64,000 nucleotides of DNA from an uncultured Coriobacteriales bacterium (GCA_934654475.1 CAKUFZ010000008.1:23700-87699), one strand, 5' to 3'; counted from the first letter of the stretch, positions 49,721 to 59,350 are shown. A program made the numbers and translations. The notes: generated by a model not told the origin, from the letters alone.

Positions 49721-51514
49721 CTATTTCACGACGGGCATCTCGAAGCGCTCGAACGCCTCCACCATCTTCTTGTGGCGCAGGACAAAGTGCACCGCAGGGG
49801 AGGTGTTTTTGGACACGAGTACCCACCCATCCGGGCGCACGGTGATCTGAATGTTGCGAAAGCCCAGGTCAGGTCCCCATGCGAGGTGCCATGTGGGGTG
49901 TGCCGCCGCGAACGCGTCGGTCTGCTCGATGTGCTTGCGGTAGGTTTGGGCACCATAGGGAACGCTGTGCGTGCAAAACGCCTCGCCCAGCGCCAGGTGG
50001 GCAGACGCAGCGCTGAGGTTGCTCTCGTCTACGCGCGAGATGGTGACGACGGTCTCGCCGTGGGCGAGCTCGCTTTCGACGCGTGCAAGCTGGGCTGCGC
50101 GTGCCATGCGAACCCGCTGCGCTTCCGTCTCGTCGAGTGTTGAGGCGGCAATCGCCTCTTCGAGCAGCTCTTCACTCATGGTGTAGAGGGGAGGCGCCGA
50201 CATGACGTGCATGCGCTCGCCGCTTTGCGCGGCCTCATGCGTCAGAAAAGCAGCGAGCTCGCCCGCTTGCTGCACGGTATAGACGTTCGCGAGGGGCTTG
50301 GCGGTCGCCAGCAGGTCGTTTGCGCGCTGCCTGAAATGAGCGACCGTCCCCTCGTCGCGGAAAAGCTGACAGCCCACGTGCTCGTAGGCGCCCGCAACGG
50401 CCTGACCCTCGAGTGCCGCCGTCCGCGACGAACGCACGAGGTGCGCGAACGGTCCCGTCGGTTGCGAGGGCAGGTAGTAAGGCCGCACCATGCCTGTCAT
50501 ATACAGGGGAAGCCACGCCTCGAGCCCGAGCATCATCTCGGGCAGGCCGCGTCCCACGTTGTGGATGTTGTCGATGGGATGTCCCGTGCGCAGCAGTACC
50601 GCGAGGGCGGCTATCCATCGAGCGGGAAACTCGGGCTTGGCTTGCATTTTGTCTTGCATGGGCATGTCGGAGAACATGATGACGGAGCTGCCCACGGGCT
50701 CAGTCGCCGCAGCGGCGAGAAAGTCCAGCTCGGCCTGGCAAAAGCCGTCGACACCTGCATAGAAGGTGTAGAGCGCTTCCGTCGCGGTGTTCTTCCGCGC
50801 TTCCTCGCCAGCCTTGCCCGCGGCCTCTTCTTGTGCGCGTGCCGCCTGCATCGCCGCCAGGTACGTGTCGAGGTTGAACGTGTCGAGCTTGCGCAGGAAC
50901 GGCTCGATGCTCGATTGGGGTTGCGTGTCCTGCTCGGCCTGCAGCCAAGCCGAAGTGAGCGCGGCAAGCGTTTCCAGGGTGCTTTCGCCTTGCATGTCCA
51001 TCTCGGACACGACGCTCCCGTCAGGCCCGGCTGCCTCTTTGCATAGGGCAAGCAGGGCGTCCTGCGCGTTTGCGCCCAGAGCCTTCTCGGCAAAGAATGT
51101 GCCCGCTGCCTGGGCAAACTCGTCGAAGTTCGAGACATTGCGGGTCTGGGAACACACGCGGGAGATGTAGGAGGGGCTGTACCCCAGCGTCTCGGCAAGC
51201 TTGGCGCGCGTGACACCGAAGGCGTCGAGCAGGGCCGTGAGCTTGGCTCCCGCCCCCTGCGGGGTCTGGCTGCGTGAGCCTGCAAGCAGGGCCTCGCATA
51301 TCTTGTCGGCGTCGAGCGTGCGGCCCCTTTCCTGTGCCAGCTTGCACAGGGCCAGTGCAATCTCCCGTGCCGGGAGCGACCCTGCATCGGGCGTGCGCGT
51401 GCCGGCAAGGTAGCGGCTTACCGTGGAGGCAGACATGCCGCAGGCCTGTGCCAGCTCTTTGCCCGTGCAGCCGGCCTCGTCCATGCAGCGCCTCAACACC
51501 TGCGAGAATTCCAT
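49721..51514 (-). CDS. XRE-family regulator with two helix-turn-helix segments and a large C-terminal domain
   Basis: 597 residues from ATG 51514 with AAAGGGGG 6 nt upstream. First helix-turn-helix: TGKELAQACGMSASTVSRYL (about residues 15-40). A second related segment, TRAKLAETLGYSPSYISRVC, lies at about 110-135. The remaining 450 residues include Ala/Gln-rich helices (YLAAMQAARAQEEAAGKAGE) and a mixed domain (SVIMFSDMPMQDKMQAKPEF, PPLYTMSEELLEEAIAASTL, VHFVLRHKKMVEAFERFEMP), possibly a ligand sensor as in stand-alone response regulators. It is divergent from paaK and co-directional with the lipoprotein gene. Confidence 0.75.
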   Translation of the reverse strand: MEFSQVLRRCMDEAGCTGKELAQACGMSASTVSRYLAGTRTPDAGSLPAREIALALCKLAQERGRTLDADKICEALLAGSRSQTPQGAGAKLTALLDAFGVTRAKLAETLGYSPSYISRVCSQTRNVSNFDEFAQAAGTFFAEKALGANAQDALLALCKEAAGPDGSVVSEMDMQGESTLETLAALTSAWLQAEQDTQPQSSIEPFLRKLDTFNLDTYLAAMQAARAQEEAAGKAGEEARKNTATEALYTFYAGVDGFCQAELDFLAAAATEPVGSSVIMFSDMPMQDKMQAKPEFPARWIAALAVLLRTGHPIDNIHNVGRGLPEMMLGLEAWLPLYMTGMVRPYYLPSQPTGPFAHLVRSSRTAALEGQAVAGAYEHVGCQLFRDEGTVAHFRQRANDLLATAKPLANVYTVQQAGELAAFLTHEAAQSGERMHVMSAPPLYTMSEELLEEAIAASTLDETEAQRVRMARAAQLARVESELAHGETVVTISRVDESNLSAASAHLALGEAFCTHSVPYGAQTYRKHIEQTDAFAAAHPTWHLAWGPDLGFRNIQITVRPDGWVLVSKNTSPAVHFVLRHKKMVEAFERFEMPVVK

Positions 51515-51702
51515 GGCATCCCCCTTTGAGCCAAGATTCTTGTCGCCATCAGTATAGAGCCCCTTGCCCGCCAACAGGTTCGTCCGTCTGCCGACGGTTG
51601 CATACAGCCGCGCGTGCTTCTTGGTGCCAAGCGCCGCCGGATGCGCTATAGTGCAAGCCATGCGCAAGAGACGCACACCGACCATAGAAAGGGGATACCC
51701 GC

Positions 51703-52941
51703 ATGAAGATGAAGCCGTTCCAGCTGGACGCCATCCTCAAAGAGCTCGCGACCATTCAGGAGCGTAGTCCGTTCTATGCCAAGAAGTTCGCGGGCATCGA
51801 CATGTCTACCATCCGCACGCAGGAGGACTTCGAGAAGCTTCCCTTCTCCGAGAAGGCAGACCTGCGCGAGGCGTATCCCCTGGGAATCCAGGCGGTTCCC
51901 GACGAAGAAGTCGTTCGCATCCACTCCTCTTCGGGCACGACCGGCACCCCTGTCATCATCCCTTACACCCAGAAGGACGTTGACGACTGGACCGAGATGT
52001 TCGCCCGCTGCTACCGTGCCATCGGCTGCACGAGCAAAGACCGCATCCACATCACGCCTGGTTATGGCCTGTGGACCGCAGGCATCGGCTTCCAGCTCGG
52101 CGCCGAGCGCATGGGCGCCATGGCCATCCCCATGGGCCCGGGCAACACCGAGAAGCAGCTGCGCATGATGGAGGACCTGCAGTCCACCGTTCTGTGCGCC
52201 ACCTCGTCGTACGCCCTGCTTCTGGCCGAGCGCATTGCCCAAGAAGGCATCCGCGACAAGCTCGCCCTCACGAAGGGCCTCATTGGTTCCGAGCGCTGGG
52301 GCAAGAAGATGCGCGAGCGCATCGCCGACGAGCTGGGCGTCAAGCTCTACGACATCTACGGCCTCACCGAGATCTATGGCCCGGGCGTGGGCGTGAGCTG
52401 CGATTACGATTGCGGCATCCATGTGTGGGACGACTATGTGTATGTGGAGGTCGTCGACCCCAAGACGGGCAAGAACCTGCCCGACGGCGAGGTGGGCGAG
52501 CTCGTGATCACCACGCTCGTCAAGGAAGGCGCACCGCTCATCCGCTACCGCACGCACGACCTGTCGAGCATCATCCCCGGCGAGTGCCAGTGCGGCTGCG
52601 AGCACACCCGCATCTCCCAGCTTGTTGGCCGCACTGACGACATGTTCAAGGTCAAGGGCGTCAACATGTTCCCCGCCCAGGTGGAGGAAGTCTGCGCCGC
52701 TGTTGACGGCGTGAGCAGCGAGTATCAGGTCATGATCGACCACCTTGCCGGCAAGGACATCATGACCGTGTACTTCGAGTGCGACTCGGACGACCCGCTT
52801 GTGCGCCGCGACATCGAGGCCACGATGGTCGAGACGTTCAAGAACCGCATCGGCGTCACCATCGTGCCCAAGGCCGTGGGCATCGGCGACCTTCCCCGCT
52901 CGGAGAAGAAGTCCACGCGCATTTACGACAACCGCTACTAA
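51703..52941 (+). CDS. paaK: Phenylacetate-CoA ligase family protein
   Basis: 412 residues from ATG 51703 (GAAAGGGGATA upstream). Adenylate-forming enzyme: RIHSSSGTTGTPVIIPYTQ (ATP loop), YGLTEIYGPGVG (aryl-acid/adenylate motif), PLIRYRTHDL, GRTDDMFKVKGVNMFPAQVE. It would activate phenylacetate or another aromatic acid as its CoA thioester. No phenylacetate degradation genes are near, so the true substrate is open; paralogues are frequent in Coriobacteriia. Length is slightly below the usual about 430. Confidence 0.9.
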   Translation: MKMKPFQLDAILKELATIQERSPFYAKKFAGIDMSTIRTQEDFEKLPFSEKADLREAYPLGIQAVPDEEVVRIHSSSGTTGTPVIIPYTQKDVDDWTEMFARCYRAIGCTSKDRIHITPGYGLWTAGIGFQLGAERMGAMAIPMGPGNTEKQLRMMEDLQSTVLCATSSYALLLAERIAQEGIRDKLALTKGLIGSERWGKKMRERIADELGVKLYDIYGLTEIYGPGVGVSCDYDCGIHVWDDYVYVEVVDPKTGKNLPDGEVGELVITTLVKEGAPLIRYRTHDLSSIIPGECQCGCEHTRISQLVGRTDDMFKVKGVNMFPAQVEEVCAAVDGVSSEYQVMIDHLAGKDIMTVYFECDSDDPLVRRDIEATMVETFKNRIGVTIVPKAVGIGDLPRSEKKSTRIYDNRY

Positions 52942-52964
52942 GACAGGTTGCATCAGACTTTTTC

Positions 52965-52994
52965 GGGGCGTCTCGCGCACATGCGGGGCGCCCC
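52965..52994 (+). terminator. Possible terminator after paaK
   Basis: GGGGCG (52965-52970) pairs with CGCCCC (52989-52994), followed by TTCTC. Weak, no T-tract. Confidence 0.4.
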
Positions 52995-53108
52995 TTCTCA
53001 TGTCCGTTTGCCACAATGCGTCTATGCGCGTCGCTTTGCAGGTACAATGACCCAGACTGTGCCCCGACCTTGTGGGCGGGCGCTACCTATATGAGAGGGA
53101 GAACACCC

Positions 53109-53375
53109 ATGATTGAGACCGACTTCACCCCCAAGGGCGTGTGCGCCCGCAACATCCGCGTCGTTCTTTCCGACGACGGCAAGACCATCGAGTCCGTCGA
53201 GTTCACCAACGGTTGCAACGGCAACCTCAAGGCCATCTCCAAGCTTGTGAAGGGCGCGCCCGTCGACGAGATCGTTGGCAAGATTGCCGGCAACACCTGC
53301 GGCAACCGTCCCACCTCGTGCGCTGACCAGCTTTCCATCGCCCTGCGCGAGGCCCAGGCTCTCGCCAACGAGTAA
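53109..53375 (+). CDS. TSCPD-domain protein
   Basis: 88 residues from ATG 53109 (GAGAGGGAGAA upstream). Sequence FTPKGVCARNIRVVLSDDGK, FTNGCNGNLKAISKLVKGAP and GNTCGNRPTSCADQLSIALR has the conserved T-S-C-A/P-D end and spaced Cys that define the TSCPD domain. This domain is found at the C-terminus of B12-dependent ribonucleotide reductases and in stand-alone small proteins. The Cys may bind a metal. An Rrf2-type gene starts 9 bp downstream, so they are one operon and may share an FeS or redox theme. Confidence 0.85.
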   Translation: MIETDFTPKGVCARNIRVVLSDDGKTIESVEFTNGCNGNLKAISKLVKGAPVDEIVGKIAGNTCGNRPTSCADQLSIALREAQALANE

Positions 53376-53384
53376 GCACCCGCC

Positions 53385-53840
53385 ATGCTTGTTTCCACCA
53401 GGGGCCGCTACGGCATGCGCATGATGATCGACATCGCCCGCCATCAGGGCCAGGGCCGTGTCGCGCTGCGCGAGATAGGCGAGCGCCAGGGCATCTCCGT
53501 CAAGTACCTCGAGCAGCTTGCGCGCGCCTTGTGCGCCGCGGGCTTGCTTGAGGGCAGCCGCGGCCAGGGCGGAGGCTATGTCCTGGCAAAGTCGGCCGAC
53601 GACATCACGGCCGGCCAGATCCTGCGTGCAACGGAAGGCTCCACCGCCCCCGTGTCGTGCCTGACGGGCGATGAGGAGTGCCCCCGACAGGCGGACTGTG
53701 AGACGAACGCCTTCTGGGTGGGTCTCAACAAGCTCATCAGCGCCTATGTCAACGGTTATTCCCTGGCCGATTTGGTCAACGATTCGCAGGGCACGGGTCT
53801 CACTCCCGGCTCATGCATCGGCGCCAACCATAGGGGATAG
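53385..53840 (+). CDS. Rrf2-family regulator with FeS-ligand cysteines
   Basis: 151 residues. Winged helix MLVSTRGRYGMRMMIDIARH, REIGERQGISVKYLEQLARA, LEGSRGQGGGYVLAKSADDI is typical of Rrf2/IscR. The Cys in SCLTGDEECPRQADCETN are spaced like the [2Fe-2S] ligands of IscR. Thus it probably senses FeS status, oxygen or nitric oxide. No isc or suf genes are near. The next gene begins 5 bp downstream. Confidence 0.92.
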   Translation: MLVSTRGRYGMRMMIDIARHQGQGRVALREIGERQGISVKYLEQLARALCAAGLLEGSRGQGGGYVLAKSADDITAGQILRATEGSTAPVSCLTGDEECPRQADCETNAFWVGLNKLISAYVNGYSLADLVNDSQGTGLTPGSCIGANHRG

Positions 53841-53845
53841 CTGAG

Positions 53846-55063
53846 ATGTCCGACGTTTCGCTAGACGACGAGGCGCTTGAACAGGGCGAAGACGAGGCAT
53901 CCCAGGGGCAGGAGCCTGCCCCTGTCGAGCCCATCGACGCGTCGAACCAGCTCAATTCCGACGGCGTCCCCTATGGCGAGCCCGACGATGACGGCAACGT
54001 CGCCGTCATCGCGAGCTTCATGGACATCATGGACGAGGTGGACTACGTCCCCGACGCCTCGTTTTCCCTGCCTGCGGGATGCGTGCCATACGTGTCGTGC
54101 GACAACTGGGCTGCCGTGGTGCAGGCCAACACCGACGGGCGCACGTTCACGCGCTTGGGATGCCTCGACCTCAACACGGGCGACTATACCGTCTTGCTCG
54201 AGGAGGGCATAACGGGGCAGGGCTACGCGGTGAGCGATGCTCGCATCACCGACGACCTGGTGACATGGGTGGAGGTGCACAACTCCACCGACGACTGGGC
54301 CTTCTATGCCTGTCGTTTCACGGGGACGCCTATCACGCTCACCTCGGCCGGTCTTGTCAAGCTTGGCGAGGGCGACTCCGAGTGGCTCGCCCCCTCTTTT
54401 GACGCCTCCGGCAGCCAGGTGGTGTGGCAGGTCATGCCCGATCCGTCCGGGTCGCACTCCAAGGAGCACTCGCATGCCTACCTGTGGAGCTTGGGTTCCT
54501 CGGAAGGCACCGAGGTTTGGGACTCACCGGGCCGTTTTGCCTGCGCGCCCTCCATCTCCGACGGTGTGCTCACCATCGCGCCGCGCGTGAAGGCCGATGA
54601 GGGCGTCTACTACGGGATAACAGCCCTGTCCATGGCAGGGCAGCGGGCTCAAATCGACCAGCTCGTAATGCCCGCGTCGGTCAAGCCGTTCTTCGCGACC
54701 TACACGAGTCTGGGGTTTGCCTTCAGCGTCGAGGCGAACTACGGCTACGGCGGCCTTCTCGGTTCCATGGGATATTACATCGGACCTGGCGAGGGTCCTT
54801 ATCACTATGTGGTGCGTGAGCCGGGGGCCCAGATCTGCCAGGTCGGCGGGCTGCTCGTCGTGAAGAGCCGCATGTCGTATTTCGTCGTCGACGTTGCGCG
54901 CATGACGTACGCGCGCATCACGGCAGCCAACGGCTGCACCGACTTCGGCGATTACCCTGCCACGCAGGGAGTTGTTAACAAGTTTGTAACGTTTGCCACT
55001 ATAAAAGATGGCACTTCAGGGATGCCTTCCAGCGTATTGGTAAGGATTTTTTCGCTCTCGTAG
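53846..55063 (+). CDS. Hypothetical protein, beta-propeller-like, acidic N-terminus
   Basis: 405 residues; ATG 53846 has TAGGGGATAG upstream and follows the Rrf2 gene by 5 bp. The first 55 residues are acidic and disordered. The rest has repeated blades with the W-V/D-x-N layout of TolB-like propellers (CVPYVSCDNWAAVVQANTDG, DDLVTWVEVHNSTDDWAFYA, LAPSFDASGSQVVWQVMPDP, FACAPSISDGVLTIAPRVKA). No signal peptide or membrane helix is apparent. Function unknown. Confidence 0.75.
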   Translation: MSDVSLDDEALEQGEDEASQGQEPAPVEPIDASNQLNSDGVPYGEPDDDGNVAVIASFMDIMDEVDYVPDASFSLPAGCVPYVSCDNWAAVVQANTDGRTFTRLGCLDLNTGDYTVLLEEGITGQGYAVSDARITDDLVTWVEVHNSTDDWAFYACRFTGTPITLTSAGLVKLGEGDSEWLAPSFDASGSQVVWQVMPDPSGSHSKEHSHAYLWSLGSSEGTEVWDSPGRFACAPSISDGVLTIAPRVKADEGVYYGITALSMAGQRAQIDQLVMPASVKPFFATYTSLGFAFSVEANYGYGGLLGSMGYYIGPGEGPYHYVVREPGAQICQVGGLLVVKSRMSYFVVDVARMTYARITAANGCTDFGDYPATQGVVNKFVTFATIKDGTSGMPSSVLVRIFSLS

Positions 55064-55175
55064 GGTATACTGCACTACGACTATGTATTTGTGACTGCGT
55101 GGTCGCGCGCGGCTGGTCCATCCATGGCAAGCTGCCCCGGTGCGCATTGGATTTCGCTTGCGAAGGAGACTGCCC

Positions 55176-55892
55176 ATGGCACAGGAAAAGTTCAGGATCC
55201 TGCTCGTCGAGGATGAGAAGCCCATCCGTGACGCGGTGACGGCTTACCTCGAGCGCGAGGAGAAGTATTCCGTCGTGGGTGTGGGCGACGGCCAGTCCGC
55301 CGTCGAGGAGTTCGAGAAGCATCAGTTCGACCTGGTCATCCTCGACCTCATGCTCCCCAAGCTTACCGGCGAGCGCGTTTGCCGCGCCATCCGCGACACC
55401 TCCGAGGTGCCGATCATCATGCTGACCGCCAAGGGCGAGGTCGACGACCGCATCATCGGCCTGCAGCTCGGTGCTGACGACTACCTGGTCAAGCCCTTCT
55501 CGCCCCGCGAGCTCGTTGCCCGCGTCGGCGCGCTCCTGCGTCGTGCCCGCCAGGATTCCGAGCCTCAGCTCGAGGTCCTCGACTTCGGCGAGCTCGTCAT
55601 CGACGTCTCCGGCCACAAGGTCTCGGTCAACAAGCACGAGGTTGAGCTCACCGCTTCCGAGTTCAAGCTCCTCACCACGCTTGCCCGTTACCCCGGCCGC
55701 GTCTACACCCGCATGGAGCTTGTGGAGAAGGTTCTCGGCTACGACTTCGAGGGCTACGAGCGCACCATCGACTCTCACGTCAAGAACCTGCGCGCCAAGC
55801 TGGGCGATGACCCGCGTAACCCCAAGTGGCTCTACACCGTCCACGGCGTGGGCTATCGTTTCGAGGCCCCCAAGAAGGACGACGCCGAGTAG
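55176..55892 (+). CDS. OmpR-type response regulator
   Basis: 238 residues from ATG 55176 (GAAGGAGA upstream). Receiver domain with the acidic pair E12/D13, phosphoacceptor D57 (VILDLMLPKLTG), T in MLTAKG and K in YLVKPFSPREL. The C-terminal winged helix is of OmpR/PhoB type (ELTASEFKLLTTLARYPGRV, YERTIDSHVKNLRAKLGDDP, WLYTVHGVGYRFEAP). The cognate kinase follows after 142 bp. Confidence 0.95.
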   Translation: MAQEKFRILLVEDEKPIRDAVTAYLEREEKYSVVGVGDGQSAVEEFEKHQFDLVILDLMLPKLTGERVCRAIRDTSEVPIIMLTAKGEVDDRIIGLQLGADDYLVKPFSPRELVARVGALLRRARQDSEPQLEVLDFGELVIDVSGHKVSVNKHEVELTASEFKLLTTLARYPGRVYTRMELVEKVLGYDFEGYERTIDSHVKNLRAKLGDDPRNPKWLYTVHGVGYRFEAPKKDDAE

Positions 55893-56034
55893 GCAAGTCA
55901 CCCTTTTGCACCAGCCCTGCGCCGGGCGTCTGGCCATATGGCTCGACGTTCGGCGTTTTTTGTTGCGGCCGCCTGACTGTGCATGAGGCCGCGCCTTGTA
56001 TTGTCAGACCTACTCTTGATTCGAGGTAAGAGCC

Positions 56035-57483
56035 ATGGCGGGGGAGAAGCCGCGCGCTTCGCAGAATTCCAAGTTGAGCTTCAGGGCACGCGTTGCAACG
56101 GGCTTTGCCGTTGTCGCGATACTCACGACGGTTCTGTTCGTGGTGGTGCTGAGCGTCTCGTGGAACGAGGAGTTCCACAACTACACGCGCTCCACGCTTG
56201 AGGAGCTTGCCGACTCCACTGCCGCCACACTCGAGCGTTCCTATGCCAACAAGGGGTATTGGACGGCTTCCGATTTGGAGACTGCCGCCTCAAGTGCCGA
56301 GTCTCTCGAGGACATCGGCGTGCAGATCTGCGACGCCAAGAAGACGGCCGTGTACGATTCCACGCTTGCCGCTTCCGGTCAGACCGCCAACTCCTATGCG
56401 ACTGACATGTCGCTGGCGCCTGCCGCCTCGCAGATGGTGAGCGTCGACGTGCACGGGCGCTCCGGCGAGAAGGTCGGCACCGTGTCGGTGTGGGTGTACG
56501 GCTCGGAGTACCTGCTCACCCAGCGTGACGAGTCCTTCCGCACCGGCTCGTTCAAGGCCATCGGCGTGGCCGGCTTTGTGGCCGTTCTGCTTTCCGTTAT
56601 TTTGGGATTCGTCATCTCCCGCGTGCTCACGACTCCCGTGCGCACCATTTCCCACACGGCCGCCCGCATCAAGGAAGGCGAGCTGTCTGCCCGCTGCGGC
56701 GTCAGGGGCAAGGACGACTTGGGTCAGCTCGGCGAGACGTTTGACGAGATGGCCGAGAAGATTGAGAACGACCGTGAGCTCGAGCGCCGCCTCACCAACG
56801 ACATGGCCCACGAGCTGCGCACCCCGCTCATGAGCATGCTCGCCACCGTCGAGGCCATGCAGGACGGCGTCTACGCGTGCGACCAAGAGCATCTGGCTCT
56901 CGTGCGCAGCGAGATCACGCGCCTGTCGCGCCTGGTCGACGGCATGCTGTCGCTGTCGCGCCTGGAGAACGGCTCGGTGCACATGGACATCGTTCCTACC
57001 GACGCGGTCGAACTCGTGGCCAGCATTGCCGCCACGCACAAGGCGATGCTTGACGAGGTGGGCCTTGACCTGCGCTTTGAGAATGCCTGCGACACCGACG
57101 AGCTCGTGGTGGAGCTCGACCGCGACACCATCACGCAGGCCGTGACCAACTTCATCTCCAACGCCATGCGCTACACGCCTGCTCCCGGTACCGTGACGGT
57201 GCGCGTGAACCGTGACGGCAGCGACGCGCTCATCAGCGTGCAGGACACGGGCATCGGCATCGCCAAGGAAGACATCTCCCGCGTGTTCGGTCGTTTCTGG
57301 CGCGCCGAGGAGAGCCGCAACCGCGCCAAGGGCGGCCTGGGCGTGGGCCTTGCCGTCACGAAGGAGATCGCCGACCGCCACCACGGCAAGATCGAGGTCG
57401 ACTCCACCCAGGGCGTGGGCACGACGTTCACTCTGCGCCTGCCCCTCAAGCAGCCCAAAATCAAGCAGTCCAAGGAAGACTAG
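56035..57483 (+). CDS. Membrane sensor histidine kinase
   Basis: 482 residues. First membrane helix VATGFAVVAILTTVLFVVVL, an extracellular sensor of about 135 residues, second helix FKAIGVAGFVAVLLSVILGF, then HAMP (LTTPVRTISHTAARIKEGEL). The HisKA box MAHELRTPLMSM has the phosphorylated His259. The ATPase domain shows NFISNAMRYTP (N box), VQDTGIGIAKED (G1), FWRAEESRNR and GLGVGLAVTKEIADRHHG (G2). Partner of the response regulator upstream. The signal is not evident from the sensor sequence. Confidence 0.95.
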   Translation: MAGEKPRASQNSKLSFRARVATGFAVVAILTTVLFVVVLSVSWNEEFHNYTRSTLEELADSTAATLERSYANKGYWTASDLETAASSAESLEDIGVQICDAKKTAVYDSTLAASGQTANSYATDMSLAPAASQMVSVDVHGRSGEKVGTVSVWVYGSEYLLTQRDESFRTGSFKAIGVAGFVAVLLSVILGFVISRVLTTPVRTISHTAARIKEGELSARCGVRGKDDLGQLGETFDEMAEKIENDRELERRLTNDMAHELRTPLMSMLATVEAMQDGVYACDQEHLALVRSEITRLSRLVDGMLSLSRLENGSVHMDIVPTDAVELVASIAATHKAMLDEVGLDLRFENACDTDELVVELDRDTITQAVTNFISNAMRYTPAPGTVTVRVNRDGSDALISVQDTGIGIAKEDISRVFGRFWRAEESRNRAKGGLGVGLAVTKEIADRHHGKIEVDSTQGVGTTFTLRLPLKQPKIKQSKED

Positions 57484-57609
57484 GCGCGGTTTTTCTATAG
57501 AAAGACGTGCCGCGTCACCCAGGCGCTGGCATGGCATTAAATAATCAGTCGGTTGAGCAACTGGTTCGTGCGGCGGCGCCAGGGCCGCCCACGGTGAGAG
57601 GAGAAAGCA

Positions 57610-58497
57610 ATGTCTGAGACTGAAATGCTGAGGCCCGACTCGCAGGGCAAGGTGCGCGACATCTACGATTTGGGCGACAAGCTGCTCATCGTTGCGAGCG
57701 ACCGCATCAGCGCGTTCGACTACATCCTTCCCTCCGAGATTCCCTTCAAGGGCGAGGTGCTCACGCGCATCTCCAAGTTCTGGTTCGAGAAGTTCGCCGA
57801 CCTGGTGCCCAACCACATGCTGTCCACCTCCGTCGCCGACCTGCCCGAGCAGTTCCAGCCCTACGCTGACTACCTGGCCGGTCGCTTCATGCTCGTGAAG
57901 AAGGCCAAGCCGATCATGGTGGAGTGCATCGTGCGCGGTTACCTCACCGGCAGCGGCAAGAAGACCTACGACCAGGACGGCACCGTCTGCGGCATCAAGC
58001 TTCCCGAGGGCCTAACCGAGGCCTCCAAGCTCGCCAAGCCCATCTTCACCCCCTCCACCAAGGCCGCAATCGGCGACCACGACGAGAACATCTCCTATGA
58101 GCAGCTCGTCGAGCGCGAGGGCGCCGAGATTGCCTCCCAGCTGCGCGACCTGTCCATCAAGATTTACTCCGCCGCCGCTGAGTACGCCGCCACTCGCGGC
58201 ATCATCATCGCCGACACCAAGTTCGAGTTCGGCATCATCGACGGTCAGATCACGCTCATCGACGAGTGCATCACGCCCGACTCCAGCCGCTTCTGGCCGG
58301 CCGAGGGCTACAAGGAGGGCGAGGTCCAGGACAGCTTCGACAAGCAGTATGTCCGCAACTGGCTGAAGGCCAACTGGGACTTCACCGGCGAGCCTCCCGC
58401 GCTTCCCGCCGAGGTCCTCGAGGTTTCCTCGAAGAAGTACTGCGAGGCCTTCACCATGCTCACCGGCACTGAGTTCGTGAGCGAGGGATCTCGCTAA
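57610..58497 (+). CDS. purC: SAICAR synthase (PurC)
   Basis: 295 residues. It joins CAIR and aspartate with ATP in purine synthesis. Motifs: GKVRDIYDLGDKLLIVASDR, ISAFDYILPSEIPFKGEVLT, RGYLTGSGKKTYDQDGT, IADTKFEFGIIDGQITLIDE and TPDSSRFWPAEGYKEG. All are conserved PurC sequences of the longer bacterial/eukaryotic type (about 300 residues, unlike the 237-residue E. coli form). The next gene overlaps by one base, and purL follows, so this is the second purine locus in the window. Confidence 0.96.
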   Translation: MSETEMLRPDSQGKVRDIYDLGDKLLIVASDRISAFDYILPSEIPFKGEVLTRISKFWFEKFADLVPNHMLSTSVADLPEQFQPYADYLAGRFMLVKKAKPIMVECIVRGYLTGSGKKTYDQDGTVCGIKLPEGLTEASKLAKPIFTPSTKAAIGDHDENISYEQLVEREGAEIASQLRDLSIKIYSAAAEYAATRGIIIADTKFEFGIIDGQITLIDECITPDSSRFWPAEGYKEGEVQDSFDKQYVRNWLKANWDFTGEPPALPAEVLEVSSKKYCEAFTMLTGTEFVSEGSR

Positions 58498-59309
58498 TGA
58501 GCATGCGCAACCCCCAGAACGAGCGCTACACGGTCGAGCGCGAGGGCCGCTCTCAGGGAAGCGTCAAGCCTCGTACCGCCTCTGCCAAGCCGGCCTCCAA
58601 GGCGGGCGCCTCGGTGCGCACGACGAGCAAGCCCAAGCCGAAGAACGCCAATCAGCGCGCCATGGCTGAGATGAACATGTCCAAGGAGGAGAAGAAGGCG
58701 GCCCGCGCCAAGGAGCGCGAGGCGGAGAACGTCGCCTACACCGCCATTGACATCCTCACGCGCAAGGACGCCCGCTACAAGAAGCTCCGTCGCATCTGGT
58801 GGGCGCTTCTCGTGGTCGCCGTCATCTTCACCGTGCTCTCCTGGGCTACTGTGAGCATCGAGATGCCCCTTGCGGTCAACATCGTGTCGCTTATCCTTGC
58901 CTACGCGGCCATCATCTCCGCCCTCGTCATGGACTTCACCGTGGTGCGCAAGTGCCGCAACAAGCACCGTGACAAGGTCGCTTCCATGACGCGCAAACAG
59001 CAGGAGCGCATTGTGTACGAGGCTCAGGTCGAGGCCGGCGCCAAGGCCGCTGCCAAGGCTGCCCGCAAGGAGGCCAAGAAGGCCGGCAAGTCGGCTGCCG
59101 AGATCGAGGCTGCCGCCAAGGAGGCCTGCGATATGGCGATGGCCGGCGTGAAGCCTGCCGATGACTCCGAGGCCGCCGACCAGGCAACCGCCAAGGACGA
59201 GGAGCCCAAGAAGAAGGCCAAAGAGCCTGCCGCGCCCCTCACGCCCGAGGAAGAGCGCCTCGCCGCAGCCGCCCAGGTCGCCCGCGAGTTCGCCAACTCG
59301 AAGCGCTAA
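58497..59309 (+). CDS. Two-helix membrane protein with charged tails, hypothetical
   Basis: 270 residues; ATG overlaps the purC stop (TAATG). Residues 1-95 are basic and disordered to helical. Two membrane helices follow (IWWALLVVAVIFTVLSWATV and AVNIVSLILAYAAIISALVM, about residues 100-145). The last 120 residues are an Ala/Lys/Glu-rich coiled coil (AGAKAAAKAARKEAKKAGKS). No catalytic motif. Being coupled to purC and upstream of purL, it is probably co-transcribed with purine genes. A purine-related role is not shown by the sequence. Confidence 0.8.
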   Translation: MSMRNPQNERYTVEREGRSQGSVKPRTASAKPASKAGASVRTTSKPKPKNANQRAMAEMNMSKEEKKAARAKEREAENVAYTAIDILTRKDARYKKLRRIWWALLVVAVIFTVLSWATVSIEMPLAVNIVSLILAYAAIISALVMDFTVVRKCRNKHRDKVASMTRKQQERIVYEAQVEAGAKAAAKAARKEAKKAGKSAAEIEAAAKEACDMAMAGVKPADDSEAADQATAKDEEPKKKAKEPAAPLTPEEERLAAAAQVAREFANSKR

Positions 59310-59321
59310 ATAAGGTATCAA

Positions 59322-59350
59322 GGGGATGTCACGCTTTGGCGGGCATCCCC
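59322..59350 (+). terminator. Weak terminator-like hairpin before purL
   Basis: GGGGATG (59322-59328) pairs with CATCCCC (59344-59350) and is followed by ACTTGTCTTTT. A second inverted repeat ACGCCTTTT/AAAAGGCGT lies at 59362-59387. One or both could separate purL from the purC unit or attenuate it. Confidence 0.45.
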
